Positions 18,411-26,524 of a stretch of DNA of 29,080 nucleotides are shown one piece after another (position 1 is the stretch's first letter; every line of letters starts with the position of its first letter). Source of the DNA: Ascoidea tarda (nom. inval.) (taxonomy: Eukaryota > Ascomycota > Saccharomycetes > Ascoideales > Ascoideaceae); NCBI GenBank assembly GCA_030560485.1, contig JAKTTS010000161.1, forward strand, positions 1 to 29,080. The letters are read 5' to 3'. The notes beneath the pieces were generated by a model. It had not been told where the DNA came from and ran no database searches. It worked only from the letters and a program-made list of their open reading frames with translations. The position numbers were made by a program, and so were the translations under genes.

Positions 18411-18805
18411 GATTAGCTCAGCCGCCGAGCTCCGGGCGGTGGATTAGCGGATTCGAGACCGGTGGACGAGGCCGAAGAGCCGGAGCCCCGCAAAGCGCGC
18501 AGAGACCGGCTCGGAACAATTTTGGGTTGGGCTTGGGATTTCTTTTTGCGTTGCTTTTCGTTCTGGGATCGTTTATGAGTCGTGGGTCGAGAATGCGATG
18601 GAAGTGCATCTCGTCGATCCAACGAAGGAAGGGCACCTTCCTCTGCTGTCCACCTCCAGCTATTTAACCTCTCTTTTTCTCTCCATGCCACAACTCTCCA
18701 CAAGCCTACTCTCACCACCATCTGTTTTCTCCTAGCTTACACACTTTTCTCCTTTGCCATTGTGCTCTTGGTTCGTTTGCTTTTCTGCTCTTCTATAGTC
18801 GTCTC

Positions 18806-20467
18806 ATGTCCTCTCAAATCGACTCGTTCAACACTCTGGGCGCTTATATTTTGGACGACCAGCAGTACAATATACCCAACTATTTCACTCTTGCAAATGG
18901 CGTCAAGAACAACATCATCGATCTCAAGCACACCGGCAGAATCCACAAGTCAAAAGATATAGTCTTGCCAAACCAACTCAACAAGATCAACCACATTGCT
19001 GTTGACATTGGAGGTTCTTTGGCAAAAATTGTCTACTACAATCATAAAAAGAAAACCATCAAATTCTACAAAATCGAATCTTCTCTAATCCCATCCTTTT
19101 TCTCCTTTCTCAAAAAATTAATTTCTTCTCTTGAAAATGACGTTTCTTTTGAATCCAACTATAACATCAATAACAGTCAAAATCTCTCAAATCCTAATCA
19201 ACAGTTTAAAAACAACTCCATAAATATTGCAGCCACTGGCGGTGGTGCTGTTAAATTTGAAAAATTAATGTCCCAACAGTTGCTTTTATCAAACTACAGT
19301 GATCTTCTTTCTGCCAAATCTCATAACAAATCTCATAAAAAACCTCCATACTTGAGAACCTTTGATGAAATGGAATGCCTCATAGTTGGCTTAAATTTTT
19401 TAATAAACAATATTCCCGATGAAATTTTCATATACGATGAATCCTTGAAAGATATATCCGATTACGATCTAAAGAGAATTCGCTTCATTAAATTCCACGA
19501 ATTACTATCCTCAAAATCCTCATTATCTTTAAATTCTCCACTGGACTTCTCAACAGATTCCTCCTCTTCTCTTCACTCAATATATCCCTACTTATTGGTT
19601 AATATAGGTTCAGGTGTTTCCATGATAAAAGTCACTGGTCCAAAATCCTTTGAAAGAATCGGTGGTTCTTCCATCGGCGGCGGAACTTTATGGGGCCTAT
19701 TGTCTTTATTAACAAATGCAAAGTCCTACGACGATATGCTACATATGGCTTTAAATGGCGACAACGCAGGTGTTGACATGTTGGTGGGCGATATTTATGG
19801 CACTGATTACAATAAAATCGGATTGAAATCAACAACCATCGCTTCAACTTTTGGAAAGGTTTTCAAAAAAATAACCGGCCAAGTCAATGGTGGCTACGAT
19901 AATAACGATGAAAGCGTCTTTGACAGCGAATTTGACTCAAAAGAATCCTTGTCTGTAAATAGCACTTCTTACGATGATGATTACTTCAACGAATTTGATG
20001 ATCTAACCATCGAAAATAACCACAACGATCATAATGACAACGATTTCGATAACGATTATGACAATGATAACGACTCCATTTCAAGCTCCATTTCAATGTT
20101 CGATTCACATCCTCTTCTCTCTGACAAATCAAAATCCTCCAACCCAACAAATATTTACGAAAGCGATAAAATCTATCCCTCTCTATCTCAGTTTAATAGA
20201 CTTTCCCAATTCAAACAAGAGGATATATCCAGATCTCTACTATACGCCATTTCCAACAACATTGGTCAAATATCCTACCTACACGCTGAAAAACACAATC
20301 TAAAAAAAATATTCTTTGCTGGTAGCTTCATACGAAACCATATAATAACTATCAGAACTCTCAGCTATGCCATAAACTTTTGGTCAAATGGCAACAAAAG
20401 AGCCTATTTCTTAAGACATGAAAGCTATTTAGGCAGTCTAGGCGCCTTTTTAAGCCAATATGACTAG
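18806..20467 (+). CDS. CAB1: Pantothenate kinase
   Basis: The enzyme phosphorylates pantothenate with ATP, the first step of coenzyme A synthesis. The product matches S. cerevisiae Cab1 in all core motifs: VDIGGSLAKIVYY (66-78), AATGGGAVKFE (142-152), FDEMECLIVGL (186-196, with the conserved acidic residues), YLLVNIGSGVSMIKV (262-276), RIGGSSIGGGTLWGLLSLL (284-302), VGDIYGTDYNKIGL (327-340), SNNIGQISYL (483-492) and FFAGSFIRNH (503-512). It has 553 residues against 367 in S. cerevisiae. The excess is an N-terminal extension of about 50 residues, short Ser-rich insertions, and an Asp/Asn/Ser-rich insertion at about 359-462. The ATG at 18806 is the first in the frame. Only two CTG codons were found (18836 and 19541), both in non-conserved parts, the second inside a Ser-rich loop. 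Confidence 0.93.
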   Translation: MSSQIDSFNTLGAYILDDQQYNIPNYFTLANGVKNNIIDLKHTGRIHKSKDIVLPNQLNKINHIAVDIGGSLAKIVYYNHKKKTIKFYKIESSLIPSFFSFLKKLISSLENDVSFESNYNINNSQNLSNPNQQFKNNSINIAATGGGAVKFEKLMSQQLLLSNYSDLLSAKSHNKSHKKPPYLRTFDEMECLIVGLNFLINNIPDEIFIYDESLKDISDYDLKRIRFIKFHELLSSKSSLSLNSPLDFSTDSSSSLHSIYPYLLVNIGSGVSMIKVTGPKSFERIGGSSIGGGTLWGLLSLLTNAKSYDDMLHMALNGDNAGVDMLVGDIYGTDYNKIGLKSTTIASTFGKVFKKITGQVNGGYDNNDESVFDSEFDSKESLSVNSTSYDDDYFNEFDDLTIENNHNDHNDNDFDNDYDNDNDSISSSISMFDSHPLLSDKSKSSNPTNIYESDKIYPSLSQFNRLSQFKQEDISRSLLYAISNNIGQISYLHAEKHNLKKIFFAGSFIRNHIITIRTLSYAINFWSNGNKRAYFLRHESYLGSLGAFLSQYD

Positions 20468-20853
20468 ACCCACACATTCATCCATGCATTTGCTTGTTAA
20501 TTATCTTTAAATATCTCTGTTTTGCTTGTTTAATTGCTATCTAGACTCATTCCATTACCATTTTTCTTTTTCTTTTTCTTTTTTTTTAATAGCTGGACAA
20601 TAAATAACTTTCCAATATAAACCAAAGCCAAAGACAGAAAAAAAGACTCTGTGCTCCGTCCCGCTGGTTTTGGAGCCAGAAAAGGAGCACTTCCACGCCT
20701 GGAGAAGGATCATTGTGTGCAAATCCTTCCTTTTGCTGTGTTTTGCAAAACCCACACTGCATCTTCCTCTTTTGTATCGAAACATTCCACTGCCCACCAC
20801 GCCCATTTGAACCATCTTCTCGTCCCAATCAAAATATCATCTCCTGGTTGATT
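20468..20853 (+). promoter_or_regulatory. EIS1-like gene upstream region
   Basis: This 386-bp region contains an AT-rich 3' flank of CAB1, a simple (TTTTTC) repeat at about 20560-20590, and a more GC-rich, C-biased leader (20640-20850). The reading frame of the next gene is open back to 20713 via a non-canonical start. The Cys/Pro/His-rich translation of that stretch does not look like the rest of the protein, so I treat it as leader. Confidence 0.5.
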
Positions 20854-22455
20854 ATGTCTGATCCTTCTTTAGTCTCCTCAGAAAAAATCAAAAAAATCCA
20901 CCAAAACCCAAGATCCCAATCACCAATCCACCATGCACATTTCAAAAAACAATCTCATATAAACCAAAGTCTATCCAGTAGTGGCATTCCCTCAATTGAT
21001 GGTTCATCTATTGCAGCTTCTTCTGCCTCAAGATTAAGCAGGCCTCTTCTTGGTAATCGCAGCAATTCGCCATCACACATTACTACTGCTGCTAAGTCTA
21101 CTAATTCTCCTGAGCCCCAAAACAATATTTCTGCTCTTGCACAAAATCATAAAACCTCTTCTTCACCAGCTTCCAAAATAAATTCAATTGTCTACACCAA
21201 AAGTAGTCTTGACTTTAATTTCAGTTTTAATAATATTCCCAATCCCCCTCCACCAAAAACTGCCTTGAAAAAATCAAATTCCATAACTGCATCTTCTTTT
21301 TATCTTCGAAATGTTAAAACCAAAAATAAATATTCTCATTTTAAAAGTCGTTCTTCACTGTCTATAGTCTATGCCCCTGATAGTAATGCTCTATTCGCTG
21401 CTCGGTCAATTACAAGCTCTCAGACCCATCACCCAAAGACACCCAACAACCCCAAAGACAAACATTCTTTGAATCCACTACAAAGAGTTAATATGAATAT
21501 TGAAACTAAAAAACTACAAGAAAGAACGAATAAACGTTCATCTTTATTGACCAATAAAAACACACTCGCATCTTCAAATACCAAAAACTTTGAGTTTTCT
21601 TCTAAAAATCAAAAACCCCCATCAACTGCGCCTATCGAATATGCCTTTAGTGGTGCGTGTGCAGCTTCAAAAAATGTAAAAGATTTGAATAAATATGACC
21701 GAAACCAGAATTATGATTTATCAAAATATGATACCAAGATACTAGATCAGGCTTCAATCTTAGCAGATAACACCATCAAAAACATTGAAAGCTCTAAAAT
21801 AAACTTGTTTGGCAACAGTAAACTTAATTCCCACGCTATACTGGTCGCACAAGAAAATGCAAGATTACGGAATATCAATAGTAATTCTGGAACAATTGAT
21901 GTTGGTGGAGGGTTGTTGGTTTCTGTTGATGATATAAACAATGTTGCTAGAAGAAACGTTAATCCTGTTTTGCAAGAAATAAATAGAAAAGCAGATAAGC
22001 AAAGGAGACTGGATTTAAAGATTATCGAAGAAGAAAGATTAAAAAAACAGGAAAAAGAAAGATACAAAAAAGAACAAGCCGAAAGAGAGCACAACCAAAG
22101 AAAGCAGGAATCACTTTTGAAGCTGGAAAGAAAAAAACAAATTCAAAATCAAAAAGACGAAGATAGGTCCAAAATCACTAATTTGGCTGAGACCAAAGCT
22201 GCTGAACTCTCAAGAAGACATGCTATACTATTTAACTTAGAAGACAAAGAAGAAGATTTATTAAAAAAATTAAAAGAAGAAAAAGAAATAACTCTAAAAG
22301 GCTATGAGACAGTTGAAAGTGGACTAAAAATGCAGAAACAAATAGAGTTACTAGAACTCAAGAACAGTCTTGCTTTTAGGAAGTCAAGTTTCTCTACACT
22401 AACTGGTTCACCTGATCCTAAAGGAAATGTTGGAGTGTTTATTGAAGATTGGTAA
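20854..22455 (+). CDS. Eisosome protein Eis1-like, coiled coil
   Basis: The ATG at 20854 (MSDPSLVSSEK) gives 533 residues. The first half is Ser/Asn/Pro-rich and probably disordered. A central block at about residues 258-385 resembles the conserved region of Eis1 (Pfam Eisosome1, PF12757): EYAFSGACAASKNVKD, then DQASILADNTIKNIES, an ILVAQENARLRNINSN segment, and GGGLLVSVDDINNVARRNVN followed by PVLQEINRKADKQ. A charged coiled coil follows (about 385-510) and the protein ends GVFIEDW. In S. cerevisiae Eis1 is a component of eisosomes, the Pil1/Lsp1 plasma-membrane furrows. The assignment rests on remembered motif similarity and is less sure than for neighbouring enzymes. Four CTG codons occur (21358, 21841, 22009, 22123), two of them in the coiled coil. 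Confidence 0.65.
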   Translation: MSDPSLVSSEKIKKIHQNPRSQSPIHHAHFKKQSHINQSLSSSGIPSIDGSSIAASSASRLSRPLLGNRSNSPSHITTAAKSTNSPEPQNNISALAQNHKTSSSPASKINSIVYTKSSLDFNFSFNNIPNPPPPKTALKKSNSITASSFYLRNVKTKNKYSHFKSRSSLSIVYAPDSNALFAARSITSSQTHHPKTPNNPKDKHSLNPLQRVNMNIETKKLQERTNKRSSLLTNKNTLASSNTKNFEFSSKNQKPPSTAPIEYAFSGACAASKNVKDLNKYDRNQNYDLSKYDTKILDQASILADNTIKNIESSKINLFGNSKLNSHAILVAQENARLRNINSNSGTIDVGGGLLVSVDDINNVARRNVNPVLQEINRKADKQRRLDLKIIEEERLKKQEKERYKKEQAEREHNQRKQESLLKLERKKQIQNQKDEDRSKITNLAETKAAELSRRHAILFNLEDKEEDLLKKLKEEKEITLKGYETVESGLKMQKQIELLELKNSLAFRKSSFSTLTGSPDPKGNVGVFIEDW

Positions 22456-22781
22456 TGCTGTGTTTTTAATTATATAATTTTTATTTTTTTATTTTTTATT
22501 TTTTCCTCTTTAAGCATATTTTTTTTCTGTTATATATCTTGATTCTAAAATCTTATTTTCTGGTTGATGGAGTTTTAAATTTTTGCAAAATGCATGTATT
22601 TTCACAATATTTTTTGATGCACATTATGAACTTATATATGTATTTGACTTACTAAAATTAAATTAAATTAGGGTAAATAAAAAAAAAATAAAAAACGAAT
22701 GTAATTGGAAAATCCAAGTAAGGTTCTAGTTCAATTGGGTTTAAACAGGGCTTTAAATTAATTTTCAAAAGCAAATAATAT
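22456..22781. other. Convergent spacer EIS1-like / MDR oxidoreductase
   Basis: These 326 bp of very AT-rich DNA lie between convergent stops. Poly-T/A tracts at 22475-22510 and 22678-22695 probably mark the two 3' ends. No gene or repeat family is seen. Confidence 0.5.
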
Positions 22782-23912
22782 TTAAATTTTGTCCACAATA
22801 TTAACAACATATTTTTCACCAGAATTTTTTCCATTCTGAATGTCATCCAAAAGTTCTGGAACTTTATTCAAACCTCCAGGTACTAAAGTGACTGGAATAT
22901 GTTTAATGGTTCCATCAATGATATAGGGATGGATATACTTGACAAAAGAAATCAAAAACTCTCTGATTTCAGGCCTTGCGGGAAGTTTAGCAATTCCCAT
23001 ATCAACATCATAACCACCAGCCCAATAAAGAAAAGTAATAGTGAATTTTACATTTGGTTTTCTTTCATTTTCTGGAACATCATTTTCATTAAGGAAAGTC
23101 AATTCAATTATATGAACAGGCAAAGTATCAGAAGCTATAGCATTGCATTGAACAACGGTTTGGTGGTTAGCCACACCATCAATGATATAAGCTAACTTAT
23201 TATCAGTGTAGGATTTGATCTTTTGAACAACGTTTTCGTCATTATAGTCAAATAATTTATCAGCACCCAAAGACTTTAGATGAGACTTATGTTTTGATGA
23301 AGCTACTACAATAATTTCGGAAAAGACGTTGAAAATTTTAGCCAATTGAATAGCACACTGACCAAAAGAAGTTGCACCACCCCAAATTAATAAAGGTGAA
23401 TTGACTTTTTCAGTTGGGATCTTGCGAAAAATTTCAAAACCTATAGCTAAACCAGCAGTTAACAAGCCGACATTGATCGAAGAAGCACCTTCAAAAGTTG
23501 TAATTGGACCACCAGGAACATTTCCTCCATTCAATTTCAAACCTTTGGGGTATTTAAAAGTCAAATTAGAATCCAATACAGCATATTCTGCGAAGGCACC
23601 ATTGTTTGGAAAAGCCCTTGAACATCCATGAACCATTGAGAAGACGTGATCGCCGACTTTGAAAGAACTGTTCTGAGCAACTTTTGAACCAACTTCAGCA
23701 ACTATACCGGAAAGATCGCAACCAATGACTGAGTTGACTGCAGCCATTTTGTAGGCAACATGCTTCCAGTCGGTTGGATTTCCAGCAGCAGATACAACTT
23801 TAACAAGAAGTTGGCTAGGACCCAATTTTCTGATAACTGGCAAAGATTTAATGGAGCATTTGAAGTTGTCATCACAAACAGCAGCTAGTTTTGTTTCTGG
23901 AATAGTAGACAT
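22782..23912 (-). CDS. Zinc-less MDR oxidoreductase, YNL134C/YCR102C/YLR460C family
   Basis: The 376-residue product belongs to the medium-chain dehydrogenase/reductase superfamily (PF08240 and PF00107). It matches the yeast YNL134C group: IPETKLAAV at the start, SAAGNPTDWKHVAYK (41-55), NGAFAEYAVLDSN (104-116), LLIWGGATSFGQ at the NADPH-binding fold (174-185), VVASSKHKSHLKSLGADKLF and the C-terminal NSGEKYV. The usual catalytic zinc ligands (GHE motif) are absent, as in enoyl/quinone reductases of this class. YNL134C has been linked to aldehyde reduction and stress response in S. cerevisiae; the substrate here is unknown. The ATG at 23912 fits the family. It is divergent from GCN5, with nearly 1 kb of shared upstream DNA. 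No CTG codon was found in frame. Confidence 0.88.
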   Translation of the reverse strand: MSTIPETKLAAVCDDNFKCSIKSLPVIRKLGPSQLLVKVVSAAGNPTDWKHVAYKMAAVNSVIGCDLSGIVAEVGSKVAQNSSFKVGDHVFSMVHGCSRAFPNNGAFAEYAVLDSNLTFKYPKGLKLNGGNVPGGPITTFEGASSINVGLLTAGLAIGFEIFRKIPTEKVNSPLLIWGGATSFGQCAIQLAKIFNVFSEIIVVASSKHKSHLKSLGADKLFDYNDENVVQKIKSYTDNKLAYIIDGVANHQTVVQCNAIASDTLPVHIIELTFLNENDVPENERKPNVKFTITFLYWAGGYDVDMGIAKLPARPEIREFLISFVKYIHPYIIDGTIKHIPVTLVPGGLNKVPELLDDIQNGKNSGEKYVVNIVDKI

Positions 23913-24894
23913 TTTTGGGTGAGTATGAATTTAGTAGAAAGTCAATTAAGTAGGATTGGGAGTATTGAGTAGATTTAAAAATGGATATCAAATGAAATTG
24001 ATACAAATCAATGGCAGAGAAAACAAAAACCAGAAACTTGAGAATATAAGAGTATATATACAAGTTTGACAACTTACGATGATCATTGCTTGTTAACATG
24101 GGGAGATTTCCCCTGAGGATCACGGAGCAATTCAGAAAAACAGTCCGTTCCTCAGGGCCCACTGAATCGACCTCCAGAACTGTCACCTCCATTTGATGGT
24201 GGAAAAGATGCCTGCTGCTTTTGTTGTTCCACCAGTGTGCTCTTGCTGGGTGTGCCCTACTATCCGAAATGCCCTGAGGGGTCTCCTTGTTCGACAGTTT
24301 TGGCGAGGCATTTTCCGCTCGGGAAAACGACCAATGTCACGTATTCCTCAAGAAGCTTGAAGAAACCAGCTGCGACAAGGAAACACATCTGCCATAAAAG
24401 ACCCAGCACAGAAAACACCCCAAATATTCCCACAACGTAACGCAGAATAGATGGATAGAATGATGCTGGACCCTCAGCACTGAAACCTTTTCTCTCCTGC
24501 GTGCAAATGTGCCACCTGCAGCTTTTCGGTGAGTTGGCTCAGTGTTACCCGTTCATGCACCATTAGTGTCTTGAGAGTCTACCCTTTCTAAGGTGGGCAA
24601 CGTGACGTCTGGAACACTCGTTTCCCCTTGGAAATAAGCCATACTTGCTAATCTATAGTCTTACAGTTGTATCCTACACGTTTCTACTCTAATTTCTCAC
24701 ACTACTTACCTCTAGAATACGTACCTACAAAATCATCTAAATATATTTGAAGCAGAATATCTAATCACGTGTATCAAATCTCAACATAGTGGTGTTTTCA
24801 ACATGAACTGGGTTTTCTAACCACACTTGAGCTGCTAACTACCAATATTCGCTAAATGTTAAAACAATCCCTTGATTTTGATGAGAAGAAATAA
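23913..24894. promoter_or_regulatory. Divergent upstream region of the MDR oxidoreductase and GCN5
   Basis: This 982-bp region has an AT-rich left part and a mixed to GC-rich middle (about 24090-24640). STRE cores (CCCCT/AGGGG) are at 24110-24114, 24277-24281 and 24624-24628. The octamer CCCTGAGG occurs at 24111-24118, 24272-24279 and inverted at 24150-24157. TTACCCG (Reb1-type) is at 24545-24551, and ATCACGTG is near the GCN5 side (24764-24771). Chance ORFs of 67 and 106 codons show no domain. Confidence 0.5.
24856..24894 (+). other. Upstream ORF abutting the GCN5 start
   Basis: ATG at 24856 opens 12 codons (MLKQSLDFDEKK) and a TAA at 24892-24894 whose last base directly precedes the GCN5 ATG at 24895. 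The two ORFs are in the same frame with no bases between. A second ATG at 24881 opens a five-codon ORF (MRRNK) ending TGA at 24896-24898, so that stop overlaps the GCN5 start codon (ATGA). Both would influence initiation if the transcript starts upstream of 24856, which is not known. Confidence 0.55.
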
Positions 24895-26304
24895 ATGAAT
24901 TCATTAAAAAGGAACGCTATTGACCATCCAGATGACGACATTTCATTACTAAAAAAAAAAATCAAGCTCAACCAGGGCACCCAAATTGATACCGCTAATT
25001 TTACCACAGATCAAATCAACAAGTTGAATACCAATGAAAATCTTGATGAAAACCCTGACAAAAATCTGTCAATTGATAAAAACGACCTGCAGTTGAAACA
25101 TTGCAGCAGCAAAAGCGATTCAAAAACAAACAGGAGAATGGAATTGGAAAAACAAATTTTTGTCGAACAGGTTAGCGAAAAAGACTCAGAAAATAATATT
25201 CCATTTAAATTAAACCTTCCCGACGGCGAGTCTTGTTTTTACAAAGAAAAACTAGCTGCTATAGAGGATAAAGAAGGGAAAATCGAATTTAAAGTCGTCA
25301 ATAATGATGATTCTAAAGAGAGTTTATTAATATTAACGGGCTTGAAAAACCTCTTTCATAAGCAACTTCCTTTGATGCCAATAGATTACATATCGAGATT
25401 AGTCTTTGATAAATCTCACGTTTCAATTGCCTTGATTAGAAAACCGTTAAATGTATTTGGCGGTATAACATACAAACCCTTTGAATCAAAAGAGTTTGCT
25501 GAAATCGTGTTTTGTGCTGTATCCTCCACTGTGCAAGGTCGAGGTGATGGTGCACTTTTGATGAATCATTTAAAAGACTACGTTGTAACAAATTCAAAGA
25601 TTAAGCACTTTCTAACATGCGCTGATAATCAAGCTGTTGGCTATTTCCAAAAACAAGGGTTTTCGAAAGAAATAACATTGGACAAAAAACGATGGGACGG
25701 TTACATCAAAAACTATGAAGGGGTTACCTTAATGCAATGCTCTATTTTGCCCAAAAAGCTAAGATATCTTGATGTAAACAAAATTCTATTACTACAACAA
25801 ATTGCAATCATTCAGAAAATTAAATCTTTATCCACTTCATCAAATATCATAAGGCCTGGCTTGAAAATCTTCAAAACAAATCCCACCGCTAAATTGGATC
25901 CCTTATCCATACCAGGAATCAAAGAAAGCGGCTGGACTCCTGAAATGGAAGCCTTATCTCAGATTCCCAAACGTGCTTCTCATTATCAAGATATGGATGA
26001 ACTATTGAATGAACTACAAAATCATCCTTCTGCTCCTCCATTTTTGGTTCCAGTCACCACTGAAGAGGCTCCAAATTATTATGATGTTATCAAAGAACCC
26101 ATGGACCTACAAACGATGGAAAATAATTTCGAAAATCGGGTTTACGAAAAATTTGAACAGTTTGTTTATGATGCCAGATTAATTTTTAACAACTGCAGAA
26201 AATTCAACCAAGGTAGCGCTTATTATATTAAAACTGCCAATAGACTTGAAAAGTTTTTTAATGAGAAACTAAAAGAAAGAGGTTATAGTGAATTTATTAA
26301 TTGA
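24895..26304 (+). CDS. GCN5: Histone acetyltransferase Gcn5 (GNAT + bromodomain), divergent
   Basis: The 469-residue product has the Gcn5 architecture. A variable charged N-terminus covers about residues 1-140. The acetyltransferase domain (about 145-290) has the catalytic glutamate Glu203 in [14 protein letters not shown] linker with [15 protein letters not shown] follows, then a C-terminal bromodomain (about 365-465) with [19 protein letters not shown] and FNNCRKFN. In S. cerevisiae Gcn5 is the catalytic subunit of SAGA, ADA and SLIK, acetylating histone H3. Several near-invariant residues differ: the acetyl-CoA loop Q-x-R-G-Y-G-A-H reads QGRGDGAL (214-221), FLTYAD reads FLTCAD, and the bromodomain WPF shelf reads PPF (381-383). 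The acetyl-lysine Asn appears kept (Asn438). It could be the only Gcn5 of a fast-evolving lineage or a diverged paralogue. Two CTG codons lie in the variable N-terminus. Confidence 0.9.
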   Translation: MNSLKRNAIDHPDDDISLLKKKIKLNQGTQIDTANFTTDQINKLNTNENLDENPDKNLSIDKNDLQLKHCSSKSDSKTNRRMELEKQIFVEQVSEKDSENNIPFKLNLPDGESCFYKEKLAAIEDKEGKIEFKVVNNDDSKESLLILTGLKNLFHKQLPLMPIDYISRLVFDKSHVSIALIRKPLNVFGGITYKPFESKEFAEIVFCAVSSTVQGRGDGALLMNHLKDYVVTNSKIKHFLTCADNQAVGYFQKQGFSKEITLDKKRWDGYIKNYEGVTLMQCSILPKKLRYLDVNKILLLQQIAIIQKIKSLSTSSNIIRPGLKIFKTNPTAKLDPLSIPGIKESGWTPEMEALSQIPKRASHYQDMDELLNELQNHPSAPPFLVPVTTEEAPNYYDVIKEPMDLQTMENNFENRVYEKFEQFVYDARLIFNNCRKFNQGSAYYIKTANRLEKFFNEKLKERGYSEFIN

Positions 26305-26524
26305 GTTTATTCTGCTGAGCTAAACTGTTCTTTAAGGAGTTATAGAAATATAGCTTAAATTAACATTATATTAGTTATAGAAAACTTCTTTTAACACATA
26401 ATAAAAATAACATACATAGTGATATTCCAATAAATACACCAACACAAACAATAGAAAGAAATGAAAAAACAAACTGAATTACAAAAGTACAATTAAAACA
26501 ATAAACAAAACTGAAAAAAGAAAA
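26305..26524. other. Convergent spacer GCN5/STE4
   Basis: About 220 bp of A-rich DNA between convergent stops. No feature is seen beyond the expected 3' ends. Confidence 0.5.

Larger units (their letters stand above)
17969..18805 (+). promoter_or_regulatory. CAB1 upstream region with GC-rich island
   Basis: The first 190 bp are AT-rich 3' flank of the Asn-rich gene. From about 18170 to 18660 the sequence is strikingly G+C-rich compared with every gene nearby, then becomes CT-rich up to the CAB1 ATG. The island holds three CACGTG sites, one TTACGTCA and a direct repeat of GTGGATTAGC (18408-18417 and 18439-18448). A 161-codon plus-strand ORF (18182-18667) and minus-strand ORFs of 70-102 codons cross it, as expected in GC-rich DNA with few stops. 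None shows a known domain. Confidence 0.55.

Noticed and set aside
18408-18480. tRNA-like pattern (GATTAGCTCAG then GATTCGAGACC) in the GC-rich island
   Set aside because: The D-arm GCTC/GAGC pairs and the T-loop looks right, but the acceptor, anticodon and T stems do not pair.
18182-18667. 161-codon ORF in the CAB1 upstream island
   Set aside because: GC-rich DNA has few stops; overlapping ORFs occur on the other strand, no domain is seen, and composition differs from all real genes here.
20713-20853. 47-codon N-terminal extension of the EIS1-like protein
   Set aside because: It begins upstream of the clear MSDPSL start, and its Cys/His/Pro-rich translation of C-rich leader does not resemble the protein.
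23872-24192. 106-codon minus-strand ORF ahead of the MDR oxidoreductase
   Set aside because: It overlaps the start of that gene in another frame and shows no domain.
24450-24520. Possible C/D snoRNA (ATGATGC ... CTGA)
   Set aside because: Box C is imperfect, no terminal stem or second box pair is evident, and such short matches are common.
24695-24716. TACTTACCT resembling the 5' end of U1 snRNA
   Set aside because: Only nine bases match, no Sm site or stem-loops follow, and the GCN5 start is less than 200 bp away.
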